From Halichondria panicea (taxonomy: Eukaryota > Porifera > Demospongiae > Suberitida > Halichondriidae): DNA of 64,000 nucleotides. The DNA lies in the NCBI RefSeq assembly GCF_963675165.1, contig NC_087378.1:6567205-6631204 (forward strand). Reading direction: 5' to 3'. The position numbers were made by a program, and so were the translations under genes. Positions 52,753 through 63,847 of the stretch are shown here, piece by piece. The stretch's first letter is position 1; every line of letters starts with the position of its first letter. The notes under the pieces are model-generated. The model worked only from the letters and a program-made list of their open reading frames with translations. It had not been told where the DNA came from and searched no databases.

Positions 52753-53053
52753 GCGTCACCGCCCTCCCTGAAGGAGGACAGGAAGCAAGCCTATCTACAG
52801 TTTTGTTCTGGCTGTTACGCAATAGCATTATGAATCTCATTATTTTTAAGTGGGTGTTAGCCAATAGCGATGAATATCACTTGTGTTGGCACGCCTCTCA
52901 GTCCATCCAGCGTGTGCAAAATTCACACATGGTAAAGTTAAGTGGGTGTGATCAAACACTGCAATCTGATTGGAGCTGGTGGAATTCCACCGGCAGAATA
53001 AAACTGTATAGATAAGCTTGGGTCCCGTCCTCCATCAGGGAGGGCGGTGACGC
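52753..53053. mobile_element. MITE with GCGTCACCGCCCTCCCTG termini
   Basis: Left arm GCGTCACCGCCCTCCCTGAAGGAGGAC and right arm GTCCTCCATCAGGGAGGGCGGTGACGC. About 300 bp, non-coding. It lies inside a wider inverted repeat of about 65 bp (52450-52515 against 53449-53525, TATTCGAGTTGCTA against TAGCAACTCGAATA), which suggests insertion into an older element. Confidence 0.85.
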
Positions 53054-53689
53054 CCGTCTAGAACTCACTGACTCTAGGTATATATAATATATACTACATG
53101 TAGGTACAGTACTAGGCGCAGGTGTTACATTAGTGCATGTTACTACGCCTGTATGTTGCGTTTATACCTCATACTACTATTAAAGCAATAAAGAGTCATT
53201 AAGAGCCGAAGATCATTATAGTTATGGCTTATACACACAATCGCTCACAGCCATAGGTAACACCAGGAGTACTCTTGGTAACACCTAGAGGGATAGGTTC
53301 CTCTCCAAAACAGCTAGTAAACCATCGATCACATGTACAGTACATGTAGCTAGTACATACAGTATTAATTAACCTATACATATTGGCAGCTAGACTACTA
53401 CAAACTAGCACAGTGACACTCTAGCTAACTAGATCTCTGTTGACCAGTAAGCTGTGTGGTTATTCGATTTCAGAATCGTTTCACAAATCGAATAGCGAAT
53501 CGATTAGCAACTCGAATATTATTAGTTTAGAAGCTATTTTTGTGAACAACAATTTTGGCGGATTTGGCGTTCCATACACAGCTACTAGAGCTGAATCGAT
53601 CTTTAATAAGGGTTTCATAACGGGATTATACCGTCAGTAACGTGGATGTTAGGACAGTTAGTATGCCATAAAATTAAGGTGGAATTGCT

Positions 53690-53935
53690 ATGGTGGACCA
53701 AAAGGAACAACTCTACAAAGAGTGTTCCAGTGAGTTCACAGCTGCTGGCTACCAAGCCATGTGATTTATGCACAACTCATAAAGCTGGGGCAGTGCTTTG
53801 ATTGTGTGCATCACAGCTATAGGCTACCAGCATGTGTTACACAATCATTAAGCTGGGTCAGTGCTTTTGATGTGCATCACAGCTATTGGCATGCCAGCAG
53901 ATGTTAACAACTCATAAGCATCAACTGTAAGAAGA
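53690..53935. repeat. Short tandem units with CACAACTCATWAAGCTGG
   Basis: Units of about 65-70 bp (CACAACTCATAAAGCTGGGG, GTGCATCACAGCTATAGGCT, ACCAGCATGTGTTACAC) repeat about three times after a GGAACAACTCTACAAAGAGT hairpin word. A homologous array is at 58730-59065. Confidence 0.75.
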
Positions 53936-54075
53936 ATTTCACGCTCCCACAAGAATGCAAACAGTCATGTGCCACTGTCCACGCGCTAACTATTACTGCA
54001 CAAAAATATTGTCGGCCTCGAGTATAAAGACATCACTGGGGGTCTGTAATTATCGAGGCTTAAACTAATCACCCA

Positions 54076-54840
54076 CGCATTAGGTATTTGTGGTTTGTTC
54101 TATCCAACGGGAGACCTCTCAACACGGCAGCTTTCCAGTCCCTTTCTCCGCAAGAGAAATGGAGTGGTTTCTACACAACACCAGCTCTTGTAACTATAAT
54201 CATAGATGTACATAAGCTCAGAGCTAAGGACATGCAGAGTACACAGGAATATTCACAATGTAATCACAACAGGAGAGGTCGCTTAGTGCAGTGTCCTTTA
54301 ATGCCCTTATTTGGAGGTCCCACTGTTCACTACTCTATCCATCGCTCTCCAGAATTAAATCTCAGTGTTCATCCGGCTCAGGTTCACCCATAAGAAGGAG
54401 GTGGACGTGGCTCAGCGTTATTATATCAGCTGGATGGATTCGTTCTCTCCCGCACACACCTCACCACTCCTATCCCTCACAGTGAAGGAACGCCCACCAA
54501 CAACACCTCCAGTATTCCCTCCTCCGAGGCCTCTAGTCCAGGTAGGTGTGTCCTATGCTACACTCATACAATACCTTCACACAATTGTGTAAGCTTGGGG
54601 GATTGTGAATTGCCCTCGTCAAAAGCTCAATTACAAGGTTGTCCTTTTCTTTCTACTTAACAACACTGCAATATTTAATACAATACGATTGCATATACTG
54701 TCTGCTTATGCTGCCCCTCCCCCTCCCAGATCCGAGTGACTCTCTGGTGGGTGTGTCCTCTAGTGGAGTACGTATTTCAGAAGAAGTTAGCTTTCTCTTT
54801 GACTCCACCCTTACTGCCTGGGAAACTTCTCGCCGGTGAG
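54076..54840 (+). pseudogene. Degraded copy of FAM91 exons 9-10 in copy C
   Basis: Exon 9 relic 54353-54541 begins with an in-frame TAA (AATTAAAT). Exon 10 relic 54730-54835 shares the 4-bp insertion of copy B and has lost the CTCATGAT block. Non-functional. Confidence 0.9.
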
Positions 54841-56831
54841 CCAGGGGTTAAATAAGAAATCCTTCAAGCGTCAGCTAGGGGTTTAGAAATTAGGTTTGTG
54901 GCTGGTGTTAAAGCTTAGAGGTACATTTCGTAAGGGTTTTTGCTATGATCAACCAAAAAGAACAACTCTACTGAGAGTGTTCCAAGGTACATGTGCACAA
55001 GTTCCCTGTGGCACAGCTTCGGGATTTACTATGCCTCGAGGGATACAGTAAAGCTGACTGTGTGTGTGACGTGTGTGTGTGTGTCTATTCCAGTTGTAAC
55101 TGCTCAAAGGTTGCAATGTGATGAAAACTAACACCTTCTATAGGTGCCACTTTATCTTGGATTTTGACTCGTGGATGTGCTAAAGCTTTTTTCTTGAGTT
55201 ATGGCTAATTTGACTCATAGTAAAGGCTGTTGTAGTCTTTTCATAGCATAATCTGTTCGCACAAAATTTCAACTTAAGAGTTATAAACTTGCACTTAATT
55301 ATGTTAGTAGGGGTAAGACACTTCTTCTTGAAATCAATTCGTGTTAGTGTACAACGGAGCTGGATGAGTGCTATGATTTAGTTTCAGTTACATGGTGGAC
55401 CAAAAGGAACAACTGTAGGAAGAGTGTTTCAGTGTGAATCGTATCACCTGTATTAGTGCACCAACATAGTTCGCAACCTAAAGGATTGCACCATATCTAT
55501 TGTGTACACCAACACAGTTATCGATTCAATACATTGACTTGTAGCACTGCCCTCTTTTTGTGCATAGGTTGGGAGTGGTCAGTCAATGCTTTTCAGTCCA
55601 CCCACCGGATTGGTGACTGTGGTAGGCCTGCGCAGTCCCTACACACTTCTTGCTGCTAACATGATTATTTATACCTGTTTGCAAGTGTTTCTGGTTTTTG
55701 AAATACACACATAGTGCTATGAACCTCAAGAGAATTTCAGACGTACATAGTTGAGTGATTTGGTTAAGTACTTACCATATATATAGCAGGTAATTTTCGG
55801 GGGAAAAATGTATGTTTTAACCAGCAACTCAATTGCAATATAGACTTTGTGTACTATGCTAGCCTCGTTCAGAACCAAAAGAAAAAACGTTATATTTTTC
55901 TCTTTCTGTTCTTTTGAATTATCAGCCTCGGAACGTGGCTAGATCTATGCTGGCCTTCCTCTTTATAATTTTATTTTTATTGGAAAATGTCTCGCTAGTG
56001 AGCCAGGGTTGCAGAGACTGTGGAACCTGAAACTAAATTTGGTACGCATGAGTTTAAAATGTTTTTGCTATGGTAGATCAAAAGAACAACTCTCCTTAGA
56101 GTGTTCTAATTGTGCACAAGTTTCCTTGTTACACATTTTTGAGATTCATTTGACGCACGTTTAAGAGGACCCTTGACACAACACTGAACAGACACTGAAC
56201 GAATATACAGTAGAGTGTACAAGGAGACCCGTGCAACCTTACATGCTACAACATGATTATTTATACTCATTTGTTTTAGTTGAAAAATTTTTGTGGTTGG
56301 GATCTTATAATATTCATAAGATTCCTTCTTGTAATGAATTCATGTTATTGTACGTCAGAGCTGGAACGCTACAGCTATAGTGCTATGAATCTCTTCTTCT
56401 TAATAAGGGTACTTTCAAAGGAAGAGAAGAGATCTGTCAGTAACTTGGATGTTAGTTCAGTGTTAAAATGCAAATCACATTCCTACACAGCTAGGTTTTT
56501 TCACGATCATTATTTTGCTAATTTTGGGTGTGGCTGTTCGTTCTGGAAGTTATACGGAGTAGAGAGGTGGCCACTCCTGAAAGTTTGCTTTACATGTACA
56601 TTGTAGTATCGCGTGGTTGCTCTTCGGAGTTGGTCGTTAATGGAGGTACCATGCACTGTACAGTAGTTGTCAATATAATGTTGTAGTTTGATCTTCTGTT
56701 ATATTGTATAATTATAGGTCAGACATAGTTAACTCCTTTTGTATAAGGGGGGTTTTCAGAGAAGGTATTAAAGAGATCTGTTAGATTAGATACATGTAAT
56801 TAATAGTTGAACCGTGAATATCAAGGGTGTA

Positions 56832-57130
56832 CAGTAGAACCTCGATTATCCGGACACCTTGGTTCCAGAAGCAGGCCGGATAAGTGAATATGCCGGATAA
56901 TCAAATAGATAAACCACGCCTTGATCCACCCACTTTATTGATAAACAGCAGTGCCACATGGTTGTCTGCGCATGCGCAGAAGATAAGCAGGCATGTATCC
57001 ATGGTAACAGCTGCAACGCGCATGCGCGTTTGAGGGACACGCCCATTTTCTGATCTGATAACAAGAAAACTGCCAAGCCGGATAATCGAGGTTCCGGATA
57101 ATCGAGGGCCGGATAATCGAGGTTCTACTG
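56832..57130. mobile_element. pogo/Tigger-like MITE at a TA site
   Basis: Left end CAGTAGAACCTCGATTATCC and right end GGATAATCGAGGTTCTACTG are inverted, with a second near copy of the right end next to it. A TA dinucleotide is on both sides. Copy B (47720-47730, GAGTGTATTGGATTTG) preserves the unoccupied TA. The terminal sequence resembles pogo-type elements. 299 bp, non-coding. Confidence 0.9.
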
Positions 57131-57276
57131 TATTGGATTTGTACTACGAGAGCAGTTCTACCTACAACTGGACACAATACACACTCGATATCCACGGGTA
57201 CAGGTAACCTTGTACCTATATTGATTAGAAGCTGTTATCCAAACTGAGTAGTAGTAAACACGCTTTGATCCCTGCC

Positions 57277-58380
57277 TAGCTAGCCTCGATTCCAGGCTGC
57301 GAAGAAAAAAGCCTTGTATGTGCATGCACGTACATTACCCCAAAAAGGGGGTAATCTGTGTATTTGTGGATACTGTCAGTAAAATAAACACGTATACTGT
57401 TTTGTATTCTGAAGTTGTAGTCTGTTACACAGAAATGTTGTGCAAAGATGACTGAGTTCTTACGCCCTTTATTGTATCAAGCCAAGTCTCTACTTAACGA
57501 CACCCTACACTGTAAGGCTTCAGATGTTATAGGAAAGGCAATGATGTGTTCCTGTGGGTCCCCTGATGAGGCTGTGGTAATATGGACCAGGCAAATCTTG
57601 TCTTTAATTCCTGTTCGACAAGAAGTCATTGCTGAAGATAAAGAAGCTAATGATCACTCCTGAAAGCTTTAATAAGCTTTAACTCGACACTCGGGAAGTT
57701 ATTCCTCAAGATCTATTAATGTATTAAAGTGTCCACCACTTTTCCTAGCTGGCAGCTCTAGCTGTCTGGGAGGCCTTCACACACGTACACACTGCTCCCA
57801 CCATCACACCTATATATAGGAAGGGGTCATGAACATTTTACCACTAACCACATGGTCAAACGTTTTGTAGCTTTGTCCGGTTTTTACAATTTGTATGATG
57901 AAATTTCTGTCAATTATTTCGCTCAAAATGCCATGCGCATACACTGAGGTATAAATAACAGTCGGTCATCGGTCAATTTCCAAGCAATTAGCCTATTTGA
58001 CCGGCCATTTAGCTACTTGCTCGGTCATAGTGTCCTAGCACGCAAAGATTGAAGGCCAAAGGTCATCGTTATGATGCGCATGCGCACTAAAATAATGATC
58101 TCATAACAGCCCTGTGTCTTTGTTCATTGCACAAGAGGAGGCCTAGATATTTATATAGCTATTAAAGTAGCAGAGTAATAAGATGACTAGGTAAGCTTCT
58201 ATTTTATGTCCTAAGCATTACCTAAAGCCTAGATATTACTAAGGACATTGCATGGGTAATTTAGTGTCCGACCAATATCATCTGATGGCAGAACAAAATG
58301 TATTTTGCTAGGACAACTTGTCAGGACAATCAAGAGGTATTTATACCTCTGCATACAAGGTATGCCTGGAATCGAGACTA
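57277..58380. mobile_element. TAGCCTCG-family transposon with small ORF, copy C
   Basis: Left end TAGC-TAGCCTCGATTCCAGGCTG, right end GCCTGGAATCGAGACTA, and exact 9-bp target duplication ATCCCTGCC (57268-57276 and 58381-58389). The subterminal hairpin ATTACCCCAAAAAGGGGGTAAT is at about 57335. An ORF at 57448-57663 (71 aa: MTEFLRPLLYQAKSLLNDTL ... CSCGSPDEAVVIW) starts about 170 bp from the left end, as the helicase ORF does in the 38.8 kb element. Its family is unknown. Confidence 0.85.
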
Positions 58381-58729
58381 ATCCCTGCCGTGCATGCACT
58401 GTGCACATTTTGTGTGCGTGTGCTTGCACTTGATAAACCACATTTACAACTGCAGACACCCGCACATTTTGTGACAGTAGTCTTCTTTAGGTCCTTAAAG
58501 GGCGGAGGGAGGGCTTCAGGCTGACCACAGCCATGGTACACCCTGGAAAGGTACATGGGATTTGTACCCTAAAGTATCCTGAGAGTTTCGATGGATATTC
58601 CTTAGTGTCAGAGCACATCAAGATACAAGTCTGTATATGAATTTCTGTGGTGGACCAAAACGGAACAACTCTACAGAGGTTCTACTGTCTGCCATAAAAT
58701 TTGGTCTGTTTTAAGGTGGAATTGCTATG

Positions 58730-59065
58730 GTGGACCAAAAGGAACAACTCTACAAAGGAATTGCTATGGTGGGTGGACCAAAAGGAACAACTCTACGAAG
58801 AGTGTTCCAGTGAGTTCTACTGGGTACCAAACAAACCATGTGATACATGCACAACTCATTAAGCTGGCGCCGTGCTTTTGATGTGCATCACAACTATAGG
58901 CTACCAAGCATGTGTTACACACTCATTAAGCAGTGCTTTTGATGTGCATCACAGCTATAGGCTACCCCCATGTGGATACATGCACAACTCATTAAGCTGG
59001 GCAAGTGCTTTTGATTGTGCATCACAGCTATTGGCATGCAGCAGATGTTAACAACTCATAAACAT
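58730..59065. repeat. Second array of CACAACTCATTAAGCTGG units
   Basis: Three to four units (CACAACTCATTAAGCTGG, TTTTGATGTGCATCACA, CTATAGGCTACC) follow two tandem copies of GGACCAAAAGGAACAACTCT. Homologous to 53690-53935. Confidence 0.75.
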
Positions 59066-60577
59066 CAACTGTAACACCTTGCTGAAGGGTGTTCTGAGTA
59101 CATGCTTATATTTTGGCCAGGCCAGGCTTGCACAATTCGTCATGCCCAGCAATGTGGCATGACATGAAGACCTGCACACTTCTGATTCTACTAACATAAT
59201 TATTTATAGTAGTTTGTTTTGGTTGACTAGTGTTTGTGGTTTTAAACCACAGCTGGAATTAGCCTCGTCCCCACGCCCACTTCCTCTCCTTACAATGTTA
59301 ATTGCGTAATTCAAGGAGGCTAAGCTGGAATGTTAAAGATAATTATAGTGCTATGCGTTTACTGTGATGTTAGGAATACATAGTGTGCAACTTTAGAGTT
59401 TTAGCTAATGCATACTTCAGGTGCACACACATGCACCGCCTCTGTAGTGGAGAAACAACTCTCAGTGTTCCAATGATTGCACACCTATTGCCTTGGCGTT
59501 CTTTTAACCAACAAGTATAGCAACTCGATCACAATAATAGACTGCCCACTAGGAAGTGGAGATGTGCTGGATCTATGCTAGCCTTCCTCTCTGACTCCAC
59601 CCTTAACCATGATGGCACCCTCTCGCCCTTAACCATGATGGCACTCTTACCATGATGGCACCCTCTCGCCGGTGAAAACGCATATAAGAAATAAAGTGGG
59701 TGCGTAGGTGTAGTGGTTAATTAGTTAAAAATGATATCAGCATACACACATGTGGTTTGTACCTCCAGCCCATGCACATTTAATTTTATTCATGGCTAAC
59801 AGTTTACACAACTGCAAGTGACGGATTCAGTCCGAGATACCGTATAGCGGGTATATTTCGAGGGTATAAATTTTCGCGGATGGACCATTACAAAGGATTT
59901 CGCAGATTTTATTTTCGTGGTCTGAGTTCCAGCCTTTTGGCGCATGCGCACATCAACATGCAGCTGTACCTCCACACCGTTAGCCTCGAATCCAGGCCTA
60001 GCCTATAACGGTGAGGCACCTCTTATTGTCAATAGGTGTGGTCAATAATACTGAACACGCCTACTATTCAATAAAGATATAAATCTTCGTGGGTATAAAC
60101 ATTTATACCCGCTATACGGTATTAATGTGCGTCGCATACTCACTCCTCTTCATACACTCCTGATACTAGTGGACCAAAAGAAACAACTCTTCTTAGAGTG
60201 TTCCAATGGATTACACTGAATGACTTTAGTAATCATATACTATTCCATCTCAGTGCTTCCTCGCAGGCTCTATAAACAAACAGCTGTTGCTTCTTATTGC
60301 TAGCTTCTTATTGCTAGCAATTTTGTTAGCAATAACAACTTACAATCATTTGTTTAGAAATACCCACACAATCTTGATAACCTATATCATGACTATTTAT
60401 ATCACTTTGTTTGGTTGTAAGTGTTTGTGGTTTTGCTGTAATGTGTAATGTCATAAATAATACTAGTGCTGTCACAAAAAGGGTAAAGTCCAACTCTCCG
60501 TTCTTTCAGTTCTTTCAGCATGATCAAACAAGGTAACATGTAACATAAGAGTCCTTCCAGATGAATATCGCCAGCTA
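59066..60577. other. Repeat-rich spacer without recognised gene
   Basis: Contains several TATTTATA ... GTGTTTGTGG blocks. A short triplication of ACCATGATGGCACYCTCTCGCC lies at about 59605-59665, and the GGTATAAA-type MITE described separately is also here. No exon is supported. Confidence 0.45.
59837..60121. mobile_element. MITE with ACCGTATAGCGGGTATA termini
   Basis: Left end ACCGTATAGCGGGTATATTT and right end TTTATACCCGCTATACGGTA are inverted. The interior includes a TAGCCTCGAATCCAGGCCTAG fragment and CGCATGCGC. It is a member or sister of the GTATAGCGGGTAATTTT family, with TATAAAT replacing TAATTTT. Confidence 0.8.
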
Positions 60578-60766
60578 CCTTAAGGTGACATGTTTTCATT
60601 TGTCTGCGATTTTGCTGGTATTATATTCTGCTAAATTCTGCTGAAGTTGTGAAATTAACGTTATTCATAGTAATTATTCGCAAGTGGTATTCATTACGTA
60701 TATATTATAAAAATTGTCTCATTCGCAGAAATAGCAGAAATTTAATAAACGTTGTCACCTTAAGGG
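60578..60766. mobile_element. MITE with CCTTAAGGTGACA termini at TA
   Basis: CCTTAAGGTGACATG and GTTGTCACCTTAAGGG are inverted repeats, both flanked by TA. 189 bp, AT-rich, non-coding. The TA target fits Tc1/mariner-type mobilisation. Confidence 0.75.
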
Positions 60767-60837
60767 TATTGTAACAGCTCATAGATAAACAAAGTTAGAT
60801 GAATCCAATTCTAAAATGTCACTATATAAAATAACGT

Positions 60838-61008
60838 GGGTTCTAATACTCGCGTTTCAATGCCAGGAAACTACACCCACCAATAGCTTTGCATGTGAAA
60901 TACCTGGTGTGTGGGAGTTTATCCCAATTTCAATTTTCGTGTCAACTGTCTGCCCTCGAAAAGTGTGAAATTTTGCACTTCACGAAACTCTCCCGCTGTA
61001 CAGTATAT
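60838..61008. mobile_element. Second copy of the 5515-5696 MITE-like repeat
   Basis: CGTGGGTTCTAATACTCGCG, CCAATAGCTTTGCATGTGAA and CTTCACGAAACTCTCCCGCT match the copy in the GABA-B-like intron in order and spacing. Confidence 0.7.
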
Positions 61009-61066
61009 AACATGCATAAATTTGGTCCTTGCTTCCAAACATTTCTTTGCTATGCTATGGTGGACC

Positions 61067-61282
61067 TAGCCTCGGTCCAGGCCGTTTTTTCTAATTGAAG
61101 GAAAGAAAGCCTAGCAGTGGCGTAGGAAGTAATTTCTCAATGGGGGGCTCTAGTTTTTTAAATGAAAAAAGTACGGCTATCTACATAGTGCAGCTTGATA
61201 AGTCATCTCTACTTAATATAATAGGGGGGCTCCAGCCGTGGGGAGCCCCCCCTTCCTACACCACTGCCTAGGAACGAGGCTA
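61067..61282. mobile_element. TAGCCTCG-family miniature element with nested second MITE
   Basis: Ends TAGCCTCGGTCCAGGCC and CCTAGGAACGAGGCTA, flanked by the exact 9-bp repeat TGGTGGACC (61058-61066 and 61283-61291). It is interrupted at 61115-61266 by a 152-bp element with TIRs CAGTGGCGTAGGAAG/CTTCCTACACCACTG and its own 5-bp duplication CCTAG. Confidence 0.88.
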
Positions 61283-61669
61283 TGGTGGACCCAGAGGAGG
61301 TACAAGCGTGCATGCGCCTGTAGAGTCTGCTGATTCGGCAAAATTCAGCTGAGCTACTTCAGACGCACGCACATGGTACCTCCTCTGTAGTGGACCATAT
61401 CGATATGATATCTATAATTATGGGAGGAAAAGAAATAACTCTCAGTGTTACAATGAGTGCACACCTATCAGCGTTCTCGTCACAGTATTCATAGACTTCG
61501 TACTGCTACTCCTTAAATCCACCTATAGCTGCTTCCTCGAAAACCTCACGCCAGTTAGGCTAAACAAATGAGTACAGTCACACAGTTACTTATTGTGATC
61601 GACCAAAAGGAATAACTCTCCTAAGAGTAGGAGAGTCGTTCCTTCCAATGGGTATATGGGTTTACCCAA

Positions 61670-62994
61670 GTGGCTTTTGTGTATGGGGTAGGTGGAACGT
61701 ACAAGCATGTGATGAATAGTGGAGCCTCACTGTGTTTTTAAACATCCACTTACCGCCCCCATTATTACCCCCTGCAGGGTCACGGGTGGAGGGAGGAGGG
61801 GTTGGAACAAACCATCCCATTCCCATTCGACAGAGACGAGGAGATCCCCATTCCAGAAGGTACACACACACACACACTCCTACAGTACAGTACCTCATCT
61901 AGTCGTCAACAATCACCAATCATCAGTGTTAGTTAGGAGTGAACATCAGAAAGTGTCATATAGTAGCTACCAATTGCAACACATACTCTCTTTGTAATTG
62001 AGCTTAACCATGTACTATAGCTGCCCTAAATTTACCATATCTATAGTAACTCAAATGACTGCTGTTTCTTCTACCCCCCCCCCCCAGATGACCTATTGAA
62101 CCACCCGTGTCTAAAGCAGCTGGAACGAGACCTGGATATTCAGCATGCACACATGCGGCTATATTCGTCTGCTCAAGAGTGGTGCTCCGGCCTTGAAGCC
62201 ACGCACACCTCGACATGCTGCTAGAAAGACATTCAGAGACAAAACTAAAAACGCGGAGATTTCCAGTTTCTTAGAAGACCTTCGTGAACTTGGTATTGGT
62301 CAATCTCAAACTGAAGAGCCAACTGAAACCACAGTACAGAATGGAACTGAGGCAGAGGAGAGATCATGTTGTTCCGATAATTCAGAATTGAGTTTTGGAA
62401 TACTATTCAGTGATAAGGACAACACAGCTGTATGTGACAAGGTAAGTCCAGCGTTGCCATGGTGCGCCTCACTGAGTGTATAAATAAATGCCAAATGTTA
62501 GTTTATTGACTGTATGGTCAAATGTCATTTGTGTCTGGTCGTACTGACCGGACACATGCAAGAATGCAGTCATTCTAATTAAACGTCCGATCAATGACCG
62601 ATGGCAGTGAGTAATTTCTAACACTGCAGTGATGCCCTATTGCAGATCAGAGAGTATGAACTGTTATAATTATGCGGAGAACCTTCAGAGGCAGATCCAG
62701 TCAAACAGACTCTCACTCATGGCACTAGAGCTGCTCTCCTTCATCAGCTCTTATCAGGTGAGCTGTTCATTTTGTCCAGTGCATCCTCTACTGTATATTA
62801 TGGCAGGTTGTTCCCTTAACATCTAACATCACTCCAAATTGTCACATCCCACCCACTCATGACCCTTACAGGATGTCCCCTTCTTTATGGAAGGCTTGGA
62901 GAGCTCCCACTTCACAGACTCTGCCCCAAGCACGCCCCCAATCCCCATGCCAACCAGAAACCTCATGTTCCACAACAGGGCCTTAGCAGACTGA
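61670..62994 (+). pseudogene. Duplicated FAM91 exons 15-18, frame-broken
   Basis: Exon 15 copy 61778-61859 is intact. Exon 16 copy 62088-62441 has a 4-bp insertion (CAGCATGCACACATG) and lacks the segment for the [13 protein letters not shown] ... EWVPLE stretch. Exon 17 copy 62646-62757 is 10 bp longer than the parent and carries a TAA (CTGTTATAATTATGC). Exon 18 copy 62872-62994 ends early at TGA. Introns and splice sites are retained, so this is a DNA-level duplication and not a retrocopy. A 58-bp transposon in the parent intron 15 is absent here. Confidence 0.93.
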
Positions 62995-63136
62995 GATAAT
63001 TAAAACTATTGGGCAATAATTATAGCAATTTGTGTTTGTATGATTGTGAATAAATAATTGTATAATTATACAGGTATATAATTTGACTGCATGTTATGGC
63101 AATTTTGAAGGTGATAAAAAAATGTTCAGTGTTGAA

Positions 63137-63847
63137 TCATCTGGTATGGGCGTTTGAGTGGGTGTAAGGGGGTGTGGTTATCTCTGAACCAGTCAAAGCC
63201 CCGTGTTGCTTCAGATATTCTGCCACCTCCGAGTGACCAAATATGTACGCCTCATCAAGAGGGGTCCTGGCCCAACGGTCTTTCGGGTTTTTGAGTACAG
63301 ATACCGTGGAAATCAGGAACTCAACAACACTCAAGTGACCTGGAGGAGGAATATACATAGTGTTAAGTTATACCAGCATAGTAAGTCAGAATCGTTACTT
63401 TCAACAGTTCAGGACTGTCAAAAATGTTACATGTATATATGTGCTTTTTCGCGAGAGTGTGATGCAACATAATAATTTGTGAGTTAACACAACACTAGCG
63501 TAACCAGCTCTTGTAACCATAGATGTACGTAAGTTCAAGACATGCCTAAAGCTAAGGACAGAGTAATGTATTAATCACAGCAATGTAAAGAGTTGACCAC
63601 CCACCACCCGGGTACCTTCAGCAGCTCCAATGTGGAGTGGGGTCCTGCCGTCATAGTTACACTGTGAGAGGTTGATCCCAGCCATGGCGTAGCGTTGCAG
63701 AGAGCTAACTGCCCCGGAGTGAGCCGCATACATGATGGAGGTGACCTCCAGTTCCTTGTGCTCCCCTCTCCTCCTCCGAGGGTCTGTCTTGGAGTTCACT
63801 TGTAGGAGACTGTCATAGTTGTGGAAGTTGAATCGCTCTACAAAGCT
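63137..63847 (-). CDS. GLS: Glutaminase (kidney-type), last two coding exons
   Basis: Exon 63847-63616 (232 bp, acceptor CACACAG, phase-0 start, phase-1 end) and the terminal exon 63339-63137 (TGA at 63139-63137). Together they encode about 143 residues: FNFHNYDSLL, KTDPRRRRGEHK, TSIMYAAHSGAVSSLQRYAM, NYDGRTPLHIGAAEG, GHLSVVEFL and NPKDRWARTPLDEAYIFGHS. These match the end of the glutaminase domain and the C-terminal ankyrin repeats of animal mitochondrial glutaminase, which converts glutamine to glutamate and ammonia. The catalytic part lies beyond the right edge of the window. It is convergent with the duplicated FAM91 fragment, with about 140 bp between the two stops. Confidence 0.92.

Larger units (their letters stand above)
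54175..58690. repeat. Segmental duplication, copy C
   Basis: Paralogous to copy B (44530-50400) in the same orientation and order. It contains insertions absent from B: the pogo-like MITE at 56832-57130 and a longer version of the TAGCCTCG element. It extends farther left (54076-54175) into sequence shared with the flank at 36765-36890. Confidence 0.88.
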
